Assembly: GCF_034058155.1 (NCBI RefSeq)
Contig: NZ_CP139148.1
Span: 2,418,001 to 2,482,000 of the forward strand
From: Flavobacterium sp. KACC 22761
GTDB lineage: Bacteria > Bacteroidota > Bacteroidia > Flavobacteriales > Flavobacteriaceae
Reading direction: 5' to 3'
DNA length: 64,000 bases
Position 1 is the first letter of the stretch. Each line of letters starts with the position of its first letter. Positions 16,889-25,251 of this stretch are shown in pieces. A model generated the notes under the pieces. The model had not been told where the DNA came from. It searched no databases and was given only the letters and a program-made list of their open reading frames with translations. Position numbers and translations under genes: made by a program.

Positions 16889-16916
16889 TAGGACCTGATA
16901 AAAAGATAGAGCTTAA

Positions 16917-17276
16917 TTATTTAATCCGAATCAATTTTCCTTTCCCAACCACTTCGTCAAGATAATTCGCAACAAGACTTTGTTTGTCATGCATAAAAAA
17001 ATCAATAGTATCTTTTGTAATTTGATCTTTCGGAATACTTATAATTAAGTCTCTATTAATGAAATTATCCAATAATATCACATTGCCATAAGAAACTTTC
17101 CCTTTTGGCAGATACTTATTATCAAAAACAAAAACGCTGTCCTTAAAAGTAATTTTGTCTTTTTGGATATAAGCATTATCGTCTTCAATCAAGTAATTAT
17201 AACGGCCAATAAGTTTTTCCGTTTTTTGGTTGAAATTGATGAAGAACAAGGTTATTAGTAAGGCAAAATATTTCAT
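16917..17276 (-). CDS. Hypothetical secreted protein
   Basis: 119 residues, family not recognised. A short hydrophobic N-terminus (MKYFALLITLFFINF) could be a signal peptide or anchor. The rest looks like a small beta-rich domain: IGRYNYLIEDDNAYIQKDKI, DSVFVFDNKYLPKGKVSYGN, ISIPKDQITKDTIDFFMHD. There are no Cys. It follows the ScfR-type regulator after 5 bases on the same strand and is probably in the same transcript. Confidence 0.6.
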   Translation of the reverse strand: MKYFALLITLFFINFNQKTEKLIGRYNYLIEDDNAYIQKDKITFKDSVFVFDNKYLPKGKVSYGNVILLDNFINRDLIISIPKDQITKDTIDFFMHDKQSLVANYLDEVVGKGKLIRIK

Positions 17277-17281
17277 AATAG

Positions 17282-18763
17282 TTAACTGTATTGATTCATA
17301 AACTGCTGTACAACTGCATCTGTATTCTCATGGCGTTTCTTTTTTTCTAAAACAATTGGCGGAGCAGCTCTTTCTAAACAGTCTTTTACAGCACAAGTTT
17401 CGCAAGTTACACCAACAATTCGTTTTACCAAAGGTTTTCCGTCAATGAGCTTAAATTTCTTTTTCATAGTCGGATTGATTAAAATTCCAACCGAAATACT
17501 TCGAATAGTATCATGCAAAAAAGGATCTTTTGTGGCCGATGAAAAAACTAAATATTCATTTCCACTATTGGCGTAGCTGGATATTTGAGCATCAAAAAAA
17601 TGAGATTTATTTTGTTTGATGGCTTCGTCAATTGTTTTTACAGAAACCCATCTTCTGCAATAATGTTCGTTGGTTTCGTTGGCGTGCGGTTCCTGCTGGT
17701 GCGTAATGTGCAATTCTTTGTTTATCTGATAAAAATCAGAACCCATTTTATGTGATAATCTTAAAAAGAAAAGGTTTTTGAGCTGAAAATCTTTCGGCAA
17801 TAAATTGGTCAATCGCTGGTAAAAGGATTCAGGCGAAACTTCGAAGCTTTCAATTAATTGAACAAATTCTTCCGGTTTCGGATTTTCATTTTCTAAAAAA
17901 GAATTGATTTTATCAACCACTAATTTTCTCGGCAATAATAAAGCACCGGCAAAATAAGAAGCATAAAAGTTATGCAGAACCTGATCGAAATTTTCAAACT
18001 TAATCCAGCTAAACGTTAGCAGACGATCAGAAATCTTCATGTAATTATAGGCAATTTCTTTAGCTAAAATAAACGCTTTCTGCGGAGCATCAAGTTCGGT
18101 TGAAAGCAATAAAGTTTTGCTTTTCGGAACATAAATCGAACGTAAATCGTCTAAAGCTTCCTGATCTGCAAAAGCAATTTCTTTGATGTTGTATTCGTAT
18201 TCTTCTTTTAAAATTGCTTCCAGTTCTTCAACGCTGATTTTAGAATCCAGATTAATTTGAAATGACTTCGAAAACGAAATGACTTTTTCTTCTAAATCTT
18301 CAAAATAATTGCTGTGCGCTTCTTGATACGAGCGCAAAGCAGCTAAAAAGAAACTTTCACGACTCAAATTATAATGCTGTGCAATTTCGATTATCGTACT
18401 AATAAATGCATTGACTTTTGCTGGAGCATTCGCAATAATATCAATTAAATCAGCTTCCTGAATTCCAAAAAGTTCGAGCGGAATCTCTTTTAAAATTCCA
18501 GATTTCAAGATTTCGCCAATCGGAGCGAGGTTGTTATCTAGTTTTAAAGACACCATTTGGTCGTAAGTCACGTCCAAATGTTCGCATAAAAGCAAAATTT
18601 TATCTGTTTTGGGATATTTTTTTCCCTTTTCAATCTCGTTTAAATACGATTTTGAAAGATTAGTCAGTTTGGCCAAACCAAAAAGAGACAAGTTTTTTTG
18701 CGTTCGAACCTGTTTCATTTTTAGCCCAAAAATCAGCTTTATATAGTCTTTTTCGATATCCAT
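17282..18763 (-). CDS. ScfR/RamB-type XRE transcriptional regulator of the glyoxylate shunt
   Basis: 493 residues. N-terminal HTH_3 (about 10-65): MKQVRTQKNLSLFGLAKLTN, LSKSYLNEIEKGKKYP. A central region resembles ImmA/IrrE-like DUF955. The C-terminal DUF2083-type region has the Cys cluster VGVTCETCAVKDCLERAAPP. This domain order defines short-chain fatty-acid/acetate regulators such as RamB. It is divergent from malate synthase and isocitrate lyase, whose homologues are known RamB targets in Corynebacterium. A TTG-N20-TACATTTG promoter (18798-18768) ends 4 bases before the ATG, suggesting a leaderless mRNA. Confidence 0.88.
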   Translation of the reverse strand: MDIEKDYIKLIFGLKMKQVRTQKNLSLFGLAKLTNLSKSYLNEIEKGKKYPKTDKILLLCEHLDVTYDQMVSLKLDNNLAPIGEILKSGILKEIPLELFGIQEADLIDIIANAPAKVNAFISTIIEIAQHYNLSRESFFLAALRSYQEAHSNYFEDLEEKVISFSKSFQINLDSKISVEELEAILKEEYEYNIKEIAFADQEALDDLRSIYVPKSKTLLLSTELDAPQKAFILAKEIAYNYMKISDRLLTFSWIKFENFDQVLHNFYASYFAGALLLPRKLVVDKINSFLENENPKPEEFVQLIESFEVSPESFYQRLTNLLPKDFQLKNLFFLRLSHKMGSDFYQINKELHITHQQEPHANETNEHYCRRWVSVKTIDEAIKQNKSHFFDAQISSYANSGNEYLVFSSATKDPFLHDTIRSISVGILINPTMKKKFKLIDGKPLVKRIVGVTCETCAVKDCLERAAPPIVLEKKKRHENTDAVVQQFMNQYS

Positions 18764-18767
18764 AATC

Positions 18768-18798
18768 CAAATGTAAGTAATCTAAAAATAATCGCCAA
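18768..18798 (-). promoter_or_regulatory. Promoter of the ScfR-type regulator
   Basis: Reverse strand TTG (18798-18796), 20 bases, TACATTTG (18775-18768). Transcription would start at or next to the ATG at 18763. Confidence 0.45.
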
Positions 18799-18817
18799 AA
18801 AAATATTTTTAAAATTT

Positions 18818-18913
18818 AGCGAACGTTCGCTTGTTTTGTAAAAAACTTTTTTATAACATTGTATCGTTGAAACTTATTAATTATGAATTAATTATGAATT
18901 AGTTATGATTTAG
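18818..18913 (+). promoter_or_regulatory. Malate synthase control region: palindrome, promoter, tandem 11-mers
   Basis: The perfect 14-bp palindrome AGCGAACGTTCGCT (18818-18831) overlaps a possible -33 TTG (18831-18833). A near-consensus -7 box TAACATTG is at 18854-18861 (20-base spacer). Three tandem 11-mers follow at 18881-18913: TTATGAATTAA, TTATGAATTAG, TTATGATTTAG. An 11-base period puts all three on one DNA face, as expected for a multi-site operator. Confidence 0.45.
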
Positions 18914-18983
18914 GTGTTTTGACGAAATAAAAAGGATAAACAGAAAATCTGTTTTTTCAAATTAAAAATTAAAATCTGCAGCT

Positions 18984-20585
18984 ATGAAAAACCAAGTAGA
19001 AATCACTGAAATGGCTATAGAATTCCTAGCCGACAAAAAGTTTTCCTATCCAAAAATCTGGACAGAAGAAGCAACTGCGTTTATGATCGAATTGCATAAA
19101 AAATTCGAATCGCAGAGAAAATTATTGCTTTTACAGAGAGAACAGAAACAAGTCACTTTTGATCAGGGAATCATGCCGGTTTTTATTCCAGAAACCAAAA
19201 ATATCAGAGAAAGTAATTGGACCGCTGGAGAAATTCCAAAAGATTTACAAGACAGAAGAGTAGAAATTACTGGGCCAGTTGATCGAAAAATGATTATCAA
19301 TGCTTTAAATTCTGGCGCTAAAACCTTTATGGCCGATTTTGAAGATAGTACTTCACCAACTTGGCAAAATCTGATGGACGGCCAAATGAATTTGATTGAT
19401 GCTGTTAACAAAACCATCACTTTTACGGATTTGATAAAACAGAAATCATATCACTTAAATGAAAAAATCGCAACGTTGATTGTTCGTCCAAGAGGTTTGC
19501 ATTTGCCTGAAAAACATGTTTTGATTGAAGGAAAAGAAGTTTCAGGTTCTTTGGTAGATTTTGGTTTGTATGTATTTCATAATCATAAAAGACTTTTGGG
19601 AAACAATTCTGGACCCTATTTCTACATTCCGAAATTAGAACATTATCTGGAAGCGCGCTGGTGGAATACTGTAATTGATTTTACAGAAGATTATCTAAAT
19701 CTGAAACGTGGAACCATAAAAGTGACGGTTTTAATTGAAACTATAACCGCAAGTTTTCAGTTGGACGAAATCATTTATGAATTGAAAGAACATATCGTTG
19801 GTTTGAACTGCGGGCGTTGGGATTATATTTTCTCTTACATCAAAAAGTTTAGAAAAAATCCAAAATTCATCGTTCCAGATCGTGATCAGGTAACTATGAC
19901 TTCGCCTTTTATGAATGCCTATTCGAATCTCGTAATTCAGAGATGTCATAAAAGAGGAATTCATGCGATTGGCGGAATGGCGGCTCAAATTCCGATTCGA
20001 AATAATGAAGAAGCAAATGCTGTCGCTTTCGCAAAAGTAAAAACCGACAAAGAACGTGAAGTTCGAAACGGCCATGATGGAACTTGGGTAGCGCATCCAG
20101 ATTTAGTTTCAATAGCAAAAGAGATTTTTGATAAAGGAATGCCAACTCCAAATCAGATTCATGTAAAAAGAGAACATCGAAAAATTACAGAAGCTGATTT
20201 GATAGAACCGCCAATTGGCTTGATTACAGAAAACGGAGTCAGAAAAAACATAAATATAGCGGTTTTATATCTGGCTTCATGGCTAAACGGACAAGGTGCA
20301 GCTGCTTTGCATAATTTGATGGAAGATGCGGCAACTGCCGAAATTTCAAGATCGCAATTGTGGCAATGGCTTCAGAATAAAGTGATTTTAGATAATGGAC
20401 GAAAATTAGATTTGACGTATTATCATGAATTGGCTTTAGATGAATGCCAAAAAATCAAAGAAGAATTAGGAGAAGAGAATCACGAAAAACAGCAATTTCC
20501 ATTAGCCGAAAAATTGCTGGAAAGACTGGTTGTAAACCTGCATTTTGTGGATTTCTTAACGATTCCATGCTATAAATATTTATGA
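18984..20585 (+). CDS. aceB: Malate synthase A
   Basis: 533 residues, the same length as E. coli AceB. It condenses glyoxylate and acetyl-CoA to malate, the second step of the glyoxylate shunt, in the cytoplasm. Motifs are KTFMADFEDSTSPTW, LIVRPRGLHLPEKHVLIEGK with the catalytic Arg, VTVLIETITASFQLDEI, GLNCGRWDYIFSYIKKF, and GMAAQIPI. It is followed by isocitrate lyase after 328 bases and divergent from the ScfR/RamB-type regulator, which probably controls both according to acetate or fatty-acid supply. Confidence 0.96.
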   Translation: MKNQVEITEMAIEFLADKKFSYPKIWTEEATAFMIELHKKFESQRKLLLLQREQKQVTFDQGIMPVFIPETKNIRESNWTAGEIPKDLQDRRVEITGPVDRKMIINALNSGAKTFMADFEDSTSPTWQNLMDGQMNLIDAVNKTITFTDLIKQKSYHLNEKIATLIVRPRGLHLPEKHVLIEGKEVSGSLVDFGLYVFHNHKRLLGNNSGPYFYIPKLEHYLEARWWNTVIDFTEDYLNLKRGTIKVTVLIETITASFQLDEIIYELKEHIVGLNCGRWDYIFSYIKKFRKNPKFIVPDRDQVTMTSPFMNAYSNLVIQRCHKRGIHAIGGMAAQIPIRNNEEANAVAFAKVKTDKEREVRNGHDGTWVAHPDLVSIAKEIFDKGMPTPNQIHVKREHRKITEADLIEPPIGLITENGVRKNINIAVLYLASWLNGQGAAALHNLMEDAATAEISRSQLWQWLQNKVILDNGRKLDLTYYHELALDECQKIKEELGEENHEKQQFPLAEKLLERLVVNLHFVDFLTIPCYKYL

Positions 20586-20913
20586 AACTTTTAAAAATCT
20601 ACTCAATCTGCCAAATCTGCGAGCGAATAATTTTCCCACAGATTTAGCAGATTAGGCAGATAAAATGAGGATTAAAGTTAAACTTAAAATTATTTAAACA
20701 CATAGAAACATAGATTTTAGTTTTCTAATAAAAAGGAAAAAGAAAAAACTAGTTTTCACACATAGTGCTATGTGCATTGAAAACAAGTGAAACGCCTTTC
20801 AGCTCAAAGCATAACTATGTTTCTATGTGTTGAGAAAAAAATCTCGATTCAGAACTGAGAACTGAAAACTGAGACTGAAAACTTACTAACAAACCACTTT
20901 AACTATACTATTT
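20586..20913. repeat. aceB-aceA spacer with two palindromic repeats
   Basis: A CTGCCAAATCTGCGAG type inverted repeat (about 20608-20662) resembles family C. A second repeat at 20696-20831 has arms AAACACATAGAAACATAG and CTATGTTTCTATGTGTT with a smaller CACATAGTGCTATGTG palindrome inside. These could end or attenuate transcription between the two shunt genes. No ORF. Confidence 0.7.
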
Positions 20914-22194
20914 ATGAAAACAACAGAAAACAGAATTCAGGAATTGATTAACGATTGGATTACGAACCCGAGATGGAAAGGCGTGGAGCGCCCTTACACC
21001 GCAAGCGAAGTAGTAACGCTACAAGGGTCTTATAAAATTGAGCATTCTATTGCCAAAATGGGTGCAGAAAAATTATGGAGAAAGTTAAAAAGTCAGGATT
21101 ATGTTGCGGGTTTGGGAGCGTTGACTGGAAATCAGGCGATTCAAGAAGTCGATGCAGGTTTAGAAGCGATTTATTTAAGCGGATGGCAAGTTGCTGCCGA
21201 TGCAAATCTGGCAGGAGAAATGTATCCAGACCAATCGCTTTACCCGGTAAACAGCGTTCCGATGGTGGTAAAAAAGATTAATAACGCCTTATTGCGTGCT
21301 GATCAAATTCAGATTGTAAATAAAATTGAAGATAAAATAGATTATTTAGTTCCAATTGTGGCTGATGCCGAAGCAGGTTTTGGAGGAAATTTAAATGCTT
21401 TCGAATTAATGAAATCGATGATTGAAGCCGGAGCTTCTGGGGTTCATTTTGAAGATCAATTAAGTTCTGCTAAAAAATGCGGGCACTTGGGCGGAAAAGT
21501 TTTGGTGCCAACACAAGAAGCAATTAATAAGCTTATTGCTGCCCGTTTGGCTTCAGATGTTATGGGAGTTCCAACTTTAATCGTTGCTCGAACAGATGCT
21601 GATGCAGCTAATTTACTTACGAGCGATGCAGATCCAAGAGACAGAAAGTTTTTAACAGGAGAAAAAACACCTGAAGGTTTCTTTTACGTAAAAAACGGAA
21701 TCGATCAGGGAATTGCAAGAGGTTTGAGCTACGCACCATACGCAGATTTGATTTGGATGGAAACCAGTAATCCTGATTTGGATTACGCTAGAAAGTTTGC
21801 AAAAGCAATGAAAAAAGAATTTCCAGATAAAATGCTGGCTTATAATTGTTCGCCATCTTTCAATTGGGCAGCAAAATTATCAGTTGCCGAAATGGAAACC
21901 TTTAGAGAAGATTTGGCAGCAATGGGATATCGTTTTCAATTCATCACTTTGGCAGGATTTCATGCTTTGAATACAAGTATGTTTGAATTGTCTAAAGCCT
22001 ACAAAGAGCGCGGAATGGCAGGATATTCTGAATTGCAAGAGCGAGAATTCGCTTTACAACAAAACGGATTCAGAGCTGTAAAACATCAGGCTTTCGTAGG
22101 AACGTCTTATTTCGACGCCGTTCAAAATACCGTAATGCTAGGAAAATCAGCAATAACAGCAATGGAACATTCTACTGAGGTTGAGCAATTTTAA
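20914..22194 (+). CDS. aceA: Isocitrate lyase
   Basis: 426 residues, within the range of bacterial AceA (about 430). It splits isocitrate to succinate and glyoxylate. Motifs are [20 protein letters not shown] near the N-terminus, [12 protein letters not shown] (metal site), [16 protein letters not shown] with the catalytic KKCGH, and [16 protein letters not shown]. With malate synthase it lets the cell grow on acetate or fatty acids. The transcript may run from aceB or from its own promoter in the repeat-rich spacer. Confidence 0.97.
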   Translation: MKTTENRIQELINDWITNPRWKGVERPYTASEVVTLQGSYKIEHSIAKMGAEKLWRKLKSQDYVAGLGALTGNQAIQEVDAGLEAIYLSGWQVAADANLAGEMYPDQSLYPVNSVPMVVKKINNALLRADQIQIVNKIEDKIDYLVPIVADAEAGFGGNLNAFELMKSMIEAGASGVHFEDQLSSAKKCGHLGGKVLVPTQEAINKLIAARLASDVMGVPTLIVARTDADAANLLTSDADPRDRKFLTGEKTPEGFFYVKNGIDQGIARGLSYAPYADLIWMETSNPDLDYARKFAKAMKKEFPDKMLAYNCSPSFNWAAKLSVAEMETFREDLAAMGYRFQFITLAGFHALNTSMFELSKAYKERGMAGYSELQEREFALQQNGFRAVKHQAFVGTSYFDAVQNTVMLGKSAITAMEHSTEVEQF

Positions 22195-22235
22195 TTCACA
22201 ATAACACGGTTCATTTTTGAGCCGGTTTTTTTTTT

Positions 22236-22378
22236 GCCACAGATTTTACAGATTAAAGGAATTAAAAAAAGCTTGCCACGAATTTCACGAATTCACACGA
22301 ATTTTTATTCAATTTTAATTAGTGGAAATTATTGAAATTCGTGGCAAAAAAATCCTTTTAATCTGTATAATCTGTGAC
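22236..22378. repeat. Nested palindromic repeat, family C copy 3
   Basis: Outer arms GCCACAGATTTTACAGATTA and a complement ending AATCTGTGAC; inner arms GCCACGAATTTCACGAATT and GAAATTCGTGGC. It lies between the convergent aceA and Crp/Fnr genes. Confidence 0.85.
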
Positions 22379-22385
22379 TAAACCT

Positions 22386-22961
22386 TTATTTCTTTAGAAG
22401 ACGAGCTTTCATTTTGCTGAAGAATTCTGGTGTTACGCCAATGAAAGAAGCGATTTGTTTTTGAGGAACTTTGTGAACCAATGTTCCATATTTTTTAGTG
22501 AATTTCTCAAAACGTTCTTCCGCTGGTAAACTCAAGTTGTCCATTAATCTTTGTTGATTGGCAACTAAAGAATTTTCAATTAAGATTCTGAAAAAACGTT
22601 CCAATTTTGGAATTTCAAGATACAATTGTTCCTGATTTTCTTTAGATAAAGAAACGACTTCGGCTTCTTCCAAAACTTCAATAAAAAGTTGTCCTGGTTT
22701 TTGCGAAAAATAACTGTACATATCGCTCATCCACCAGCCTTCGCAAGCGAAAGAAAGAACGTGTTCAACAATATTATCGTTGATGTTGAAACTTCTTAAA
22801 ATTCCTGAGTTTACAAAATAAGAATGTTTGCAAACTTCGCCGGCATTTAATAAAACTGTTTTGGTTTTGTAAGTATTTGTTTCCAGTTTAGATAAAAAAA
22901 GCGCCTGTTCCTCTGGCGTCAGAGAAACGTGTTTGGCAATATTTTCAAGAATTAATGCCAT
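22386..22961 (-). CDS. Crp/Fnr-family transcriptional regulator
   Basis: 191 residues. The cyclic-nucleotide-binding-like beta barrel is at about 20-120 (TVLLNAGEVCKHSYFVNSGI, LRSFNINDNIVEHVLSFACE). A long dimer helix follows, then a C-terminal winged helix with VPQKQIASFIGVTPEFFSKM. It has no Cys cluster for iron-sulfur sensing. It is last in a four-gene operon; its start overlaps the DUF6370 stop by one base, so it is translationally coupled. It is one candidate for the factor reading the FNR-like palindromes upstream of YceI and pirin, which is only a guess. Confidence 0.88.
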   Translation of the reverse strand: MALILENIAKHVSLTPEEQALFLSKLETNTYKTKTVLLNAGEVCKHSYFVNSGILRSFNINDNIVEHVLSFACEGWWMSDMYSYFSQKPGQLFIEVLEEAEVVSLSKENQEQLYLEIPKLERFFRILIENSLVANQQRLMDNLSLPAEERFEKFTKKYGTLVHKVPQKQIASFIGVTPEFFSKMKARLLKK

Positions 22962-23281
22962 TATTTTTTATCGTCAATTAAGGTAAATGAAGTGGCAACA
23001 AATCTGTTTCCTTTGATTTCTCCGGTTACAGAAGCTTTTCTTATGGCATTGCAAAAACCATCTTTTGCGTGCGCATCACCATGCTGATCGATTTTTGTTC
23101 CGTCAACAAAATAGGACTTTCCATCGATGCGAACGGCTAAATCACAACTTTTGCCTTTCATTCCGAATTGGCATTCTCCGCAAGAAGCTTCAACGATTGT
23201 TGGTTTGTCAAATTTCTTTTTGTCTTGTGCTTGTACTGCGATCCCAATAAAAAGGAAAGTCGCTAAAAGTATATTTTTCAT
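22961..23281 (-). CDS. DUF6370 secreted cysteine-containing protein
   Basis: 106 residues. A signal peptide (MKNILLATFLFIGIAVQAQ) is followed by VEASCGECQFGMKGKSCDLA and DGFCNAIRKASVTGEIKG, a four-Cys layout found in DUF6370 proteins of Bacteroidetes. The Cys could bind a metal or form disulfides; no function is assigned. It sits 2 bases after purT and overlaps the Crp/Fnr start, so it is in one operon with both. Confidence 0.75.
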   Translation of the reverse strand: MKNILLATFLFIGIAVQAQDKKKFDKPTIVEASCGECQFGMKGKSCDLAVRIDGKSYFVDGTKIDQHGDAHAKDGFCNAIRKASVTGEIKGNRFVATSFTLIDDKK

Positions 23282-23283
23282 AT

Positions 23284-24444
23284 TTAAGAATTTACAGTGA
23301 TTAATTTTGCCGTTTCTTTGGCACGTTCTATTATTTTGTTAATTGGAGTTGAAAGTGTGTCATGACTTAAAACAACTCCCATTCTTCGGTAAGGTCTTGA
23401 AGTTGGTTTGCCGAAAATTCTGAAATCAGTTTTTGGTAAAGCAGCTGCTTTTTCGATTCCACTAAAAGTTGGATTTGTAGAATCTTCAGATGCTAAAATT
23501 ACAGCGCTTGCTCCAGCTTTTTCTAAAGTAATTTCGAAAATTGGAAGACTTAAAATAGCTCGCAAATGCAATTCGAATTCGTTGAAATTCTGAGTTCCTG
23601 CCAAAGTTACCATTCCGGTATCGTGCGGACGCGGAGAAAGTTCAGAGAAATAAACCCCTTCATTCGTTAAGAAAAATTCGACACCAAAAAGTCCTGCTCC
23701 GCCAAGTGCTTCGGTAATTTTTTCGGCCATATCTTGAGCTTCGTATAAATCTTTTTCTGAAACCAAAGCCGGTTGCCAGCTTTCTTGATAATCGCCACGT
23801 TCTTGTCTGTGTCCAATTGGAGCGCAAAACAAAGTTGGATTGTTATTTTGTGTAATCGTCAAAAGCGTAATTTCTGAATGAAAATCAACAAAAGCTTCTA
23901 CGATCACTTCAATAACATCACCTCGTGAACCCGCAACGGCGTATTGCCACGCTTTTTCGATATCACTTTCGGTTTTGATTGTTGATTGTCCTTTTCCAGA
24001 AGAAGACATTAGAGGTTTTACAACACACGGAATTCCAACTTCTTTAACAGCTTTTTGCAATTCTTCTGCTGAGGTTGCGTATTCGTATTTTGCAGTTCTT
24101 AGCCCAAGTTCTTTTGCCGCTAAATCACGAATAGCCTTACGATTCATCGTAAAGTTTGCCGCTTTCGCTGAAGGAACAACGGTGATTCCTTGTTTTTCAT
24201 AATCGTAAAAACGTTCGGTGCGAATGGCTTCTATTTCAGGAACTATAAAATCAGGTTGGTGTTTGGCTACGATTCGGTCAAGCGCTTCGCCGTCGAGCAT
24301 GTTGATGACTTCAAAGCCGTGTGCGACTTGCATTGCCGGTGCATTTTCGTAACTGTCAACTGCGATTATGGTTTGTCCGATTCGTTGTGCGGCAATGACA
24401 AATTCTTTGCCTAATTCGCCTGAACCTAGGAGTAGTATTTTCAT
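23284..24444 (-). CDS. purT: Formate-dependent GAR transformylase
   Basis: 386 residues, the usual PurT size (about 390). It is an ATP-grasp enzyme that makes formyl-GAR from formate, ATP and GAR in purine synthesis. Motifs are [20 protein letters not shown] at the N-terminus, [36 protein letters not shown] (ATP loop), [20 protein letters not shown], and [20 protein letters not shown]. Its start overlaps the upstream membrane protein gene by 4 bases and it is followed by DUF6370. Confidence 0.95.
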   Translation of the reverse strand: MKILLLGSGELGKEFVIAAQRIGQTIIAVDSYENAPAMQVAHGFEVINMLDGEALDRIVAKHQPDFIVPEIEAIRTERFYDYEKQGITVVPSAKAANFTMNRKAIRDLAAKELGLRTAKYEYATSAEELQKAVKEVGIPCVVKPLMSSSGKGQSTIKTESDIEKAWQYAVAGSRGDVIEVIVEAFVDFHSEITLLTITQNNNPTLFCAPIGHRQERGDYQESWQPALVSEKDLYEAQDMAEKITEALGGAGLFGVEFFLTNEGVYFSELSPRPHDTGMVTLAGTQNFNEFELHLRAILSLPIFEITLEKAGASAVILASEDSTNPTFSGIEKAAALPKTDFRIFGKPTSRPYRRMGVVLSHDTLSTPINKIIERAKETAKLITVNS

Positions 24445-24929
24445 TTTGTTTGATTTAAAGTTTGGATGTTTTGACTCGCTTTTACAATTATTAAACTGCT
24501 TATAAAGGTTAAAATCATTAATGTAAATGAGAGAAATAGGATTATTAGTATTGAAAATACTATATCATCTAAAAATTGTGATTGCAATGGAGCAGACATT
24601 CCATTAATAAATTTTCCGATTATATAAATTGTAAAAAAAGCTATTATGATTTTTGAACTTACACCAAAAGAAAATTGAGAACAAGCTTGGAAATAAGTGA
24701 TTTGATTCAGTGAATAACTAAGTTTCTTTGCTGTATTCCAAAAAAGAAAAACAATAAATAAAGGAAATAGAATTCCCCAGAAGATTGGATTCCAAAAAAT
24801 ACCAAAATCACATATTTGAATGCATAAGTCGATGAAGAGGCTTTTTGAAAAAATTAAAAATGGAAAAAATGCACAGACAAAAATTCCTGCAATGATGGCA
24901 TATTTTTGAATGTTTTTGTTTGATTCCAT
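24441..24929 (-). CDS. Hypothetical membrane protein
   Basis: 162 residues, family not recognised. It has four strongly hydrophobic segments, at about 10-30 ([18 protein letters not shown]), 47-65, 92-108 ([14 protein letters not shown]) and 125-152, so it is probably a four-helix inner-membrane protein. It is first in the operon with purT (ATGA-type 4-base overlap), DUF6370 and the Crp/Fnr regulator. Its pairing with purT may be local only. Confidence 0.7.
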   Translation of the reverse strand: MESNKNIQKYAIIAGIFVCAFFPFLIFSKSLFIDLCIQICDFGIFWNPIFWGILFPLFIVFLFWNTAKKLSYSLNQITYFQACSQFSFGVSSKIIIAFFTIYIIGKFINGMSAPLQSQFLDDIVFSILIILFLSFTLMILTFISSLIIVKASQNIQTLNQTK

Positions 24930-25046
24930 TTAAATTAATTTAAAGAGTAAAGATAAATAAATCGAATTTATTCTCACGCAGATTTTGGAGATCGAGCAGA
25001 TTTATTTTGTGTAAGATTTTATTTTTAAGACAAAGTAACCACACAG

Positions 25047-25149
25047 TTTGTCATTTCGACGAAGGAGAAATCTCCACGAGTAATTCCGTTCCAATAAGCC
25101 AATCTTTGTAGAGCTACTTGCGAAGATTTCTCCTTCGTCGAAATGACAA
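25047..25149. repeat. Dispersed palindromic repeat, family A copy 3
   Basis: Arms TTTGTCATTTCGACGAAGGA and TCCTTCGTCGAAATGACAA, with loop text AATCTTTGTAGAGCTACTTG. It occupies the middle of the 322-base gap between the membrane protein and U32 genes; the remainder of the gap is a weak CGCAGATTT repeat (about 24975-25005) and a terminator. Confidence 0.88.
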
Positions 25150-25164
25150 GATTGGGGAAATAGA

Positions 25165-25215
25165 AGCTTTAAAAAAAAAGTTCGCAAAGATTTTAAAATA
25201 ATCTTTGCGAACTTT
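25165..25215 (-). terminator. Terminator of the peptidase U32 gene
   Basis: A 15-bp stem (AAAGTTCGCAAAGAT with ATCTTTGCGAACTTT) and an 8-base loop, with a run of T on the reverse strand. Confidence 0.8.
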
Positions 25216-25251
25216 GCGTATTCCTTTTGCGCTCTTTGCGGTTAAATACTC

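Larger units (their letters stand above)
16337..16916. other. 580-base intergenic region made of repeats
   Basis: From left to right: pirin promoter (16366-16411), a short degenerate run of TCTAAG, the hairpin element (16551-16621), a GTTTCTT...AAGAAAC hairpin near 16633, a GTTCCGAAGGAAC palindrome followed by GGATTTTAATCC (about 16673-16722), and family A copy 2 (16783-16888). No ORF is credible here. Confidence 0.6.

Noticed and set aside
11696..25149. The long palindromes could be ends of insertion sequences or a CRISPR-like array.
   Set aside because: There is no transposase ORF between the arms and no regular spacing; copies are kilobases apart in intergenic DNA.
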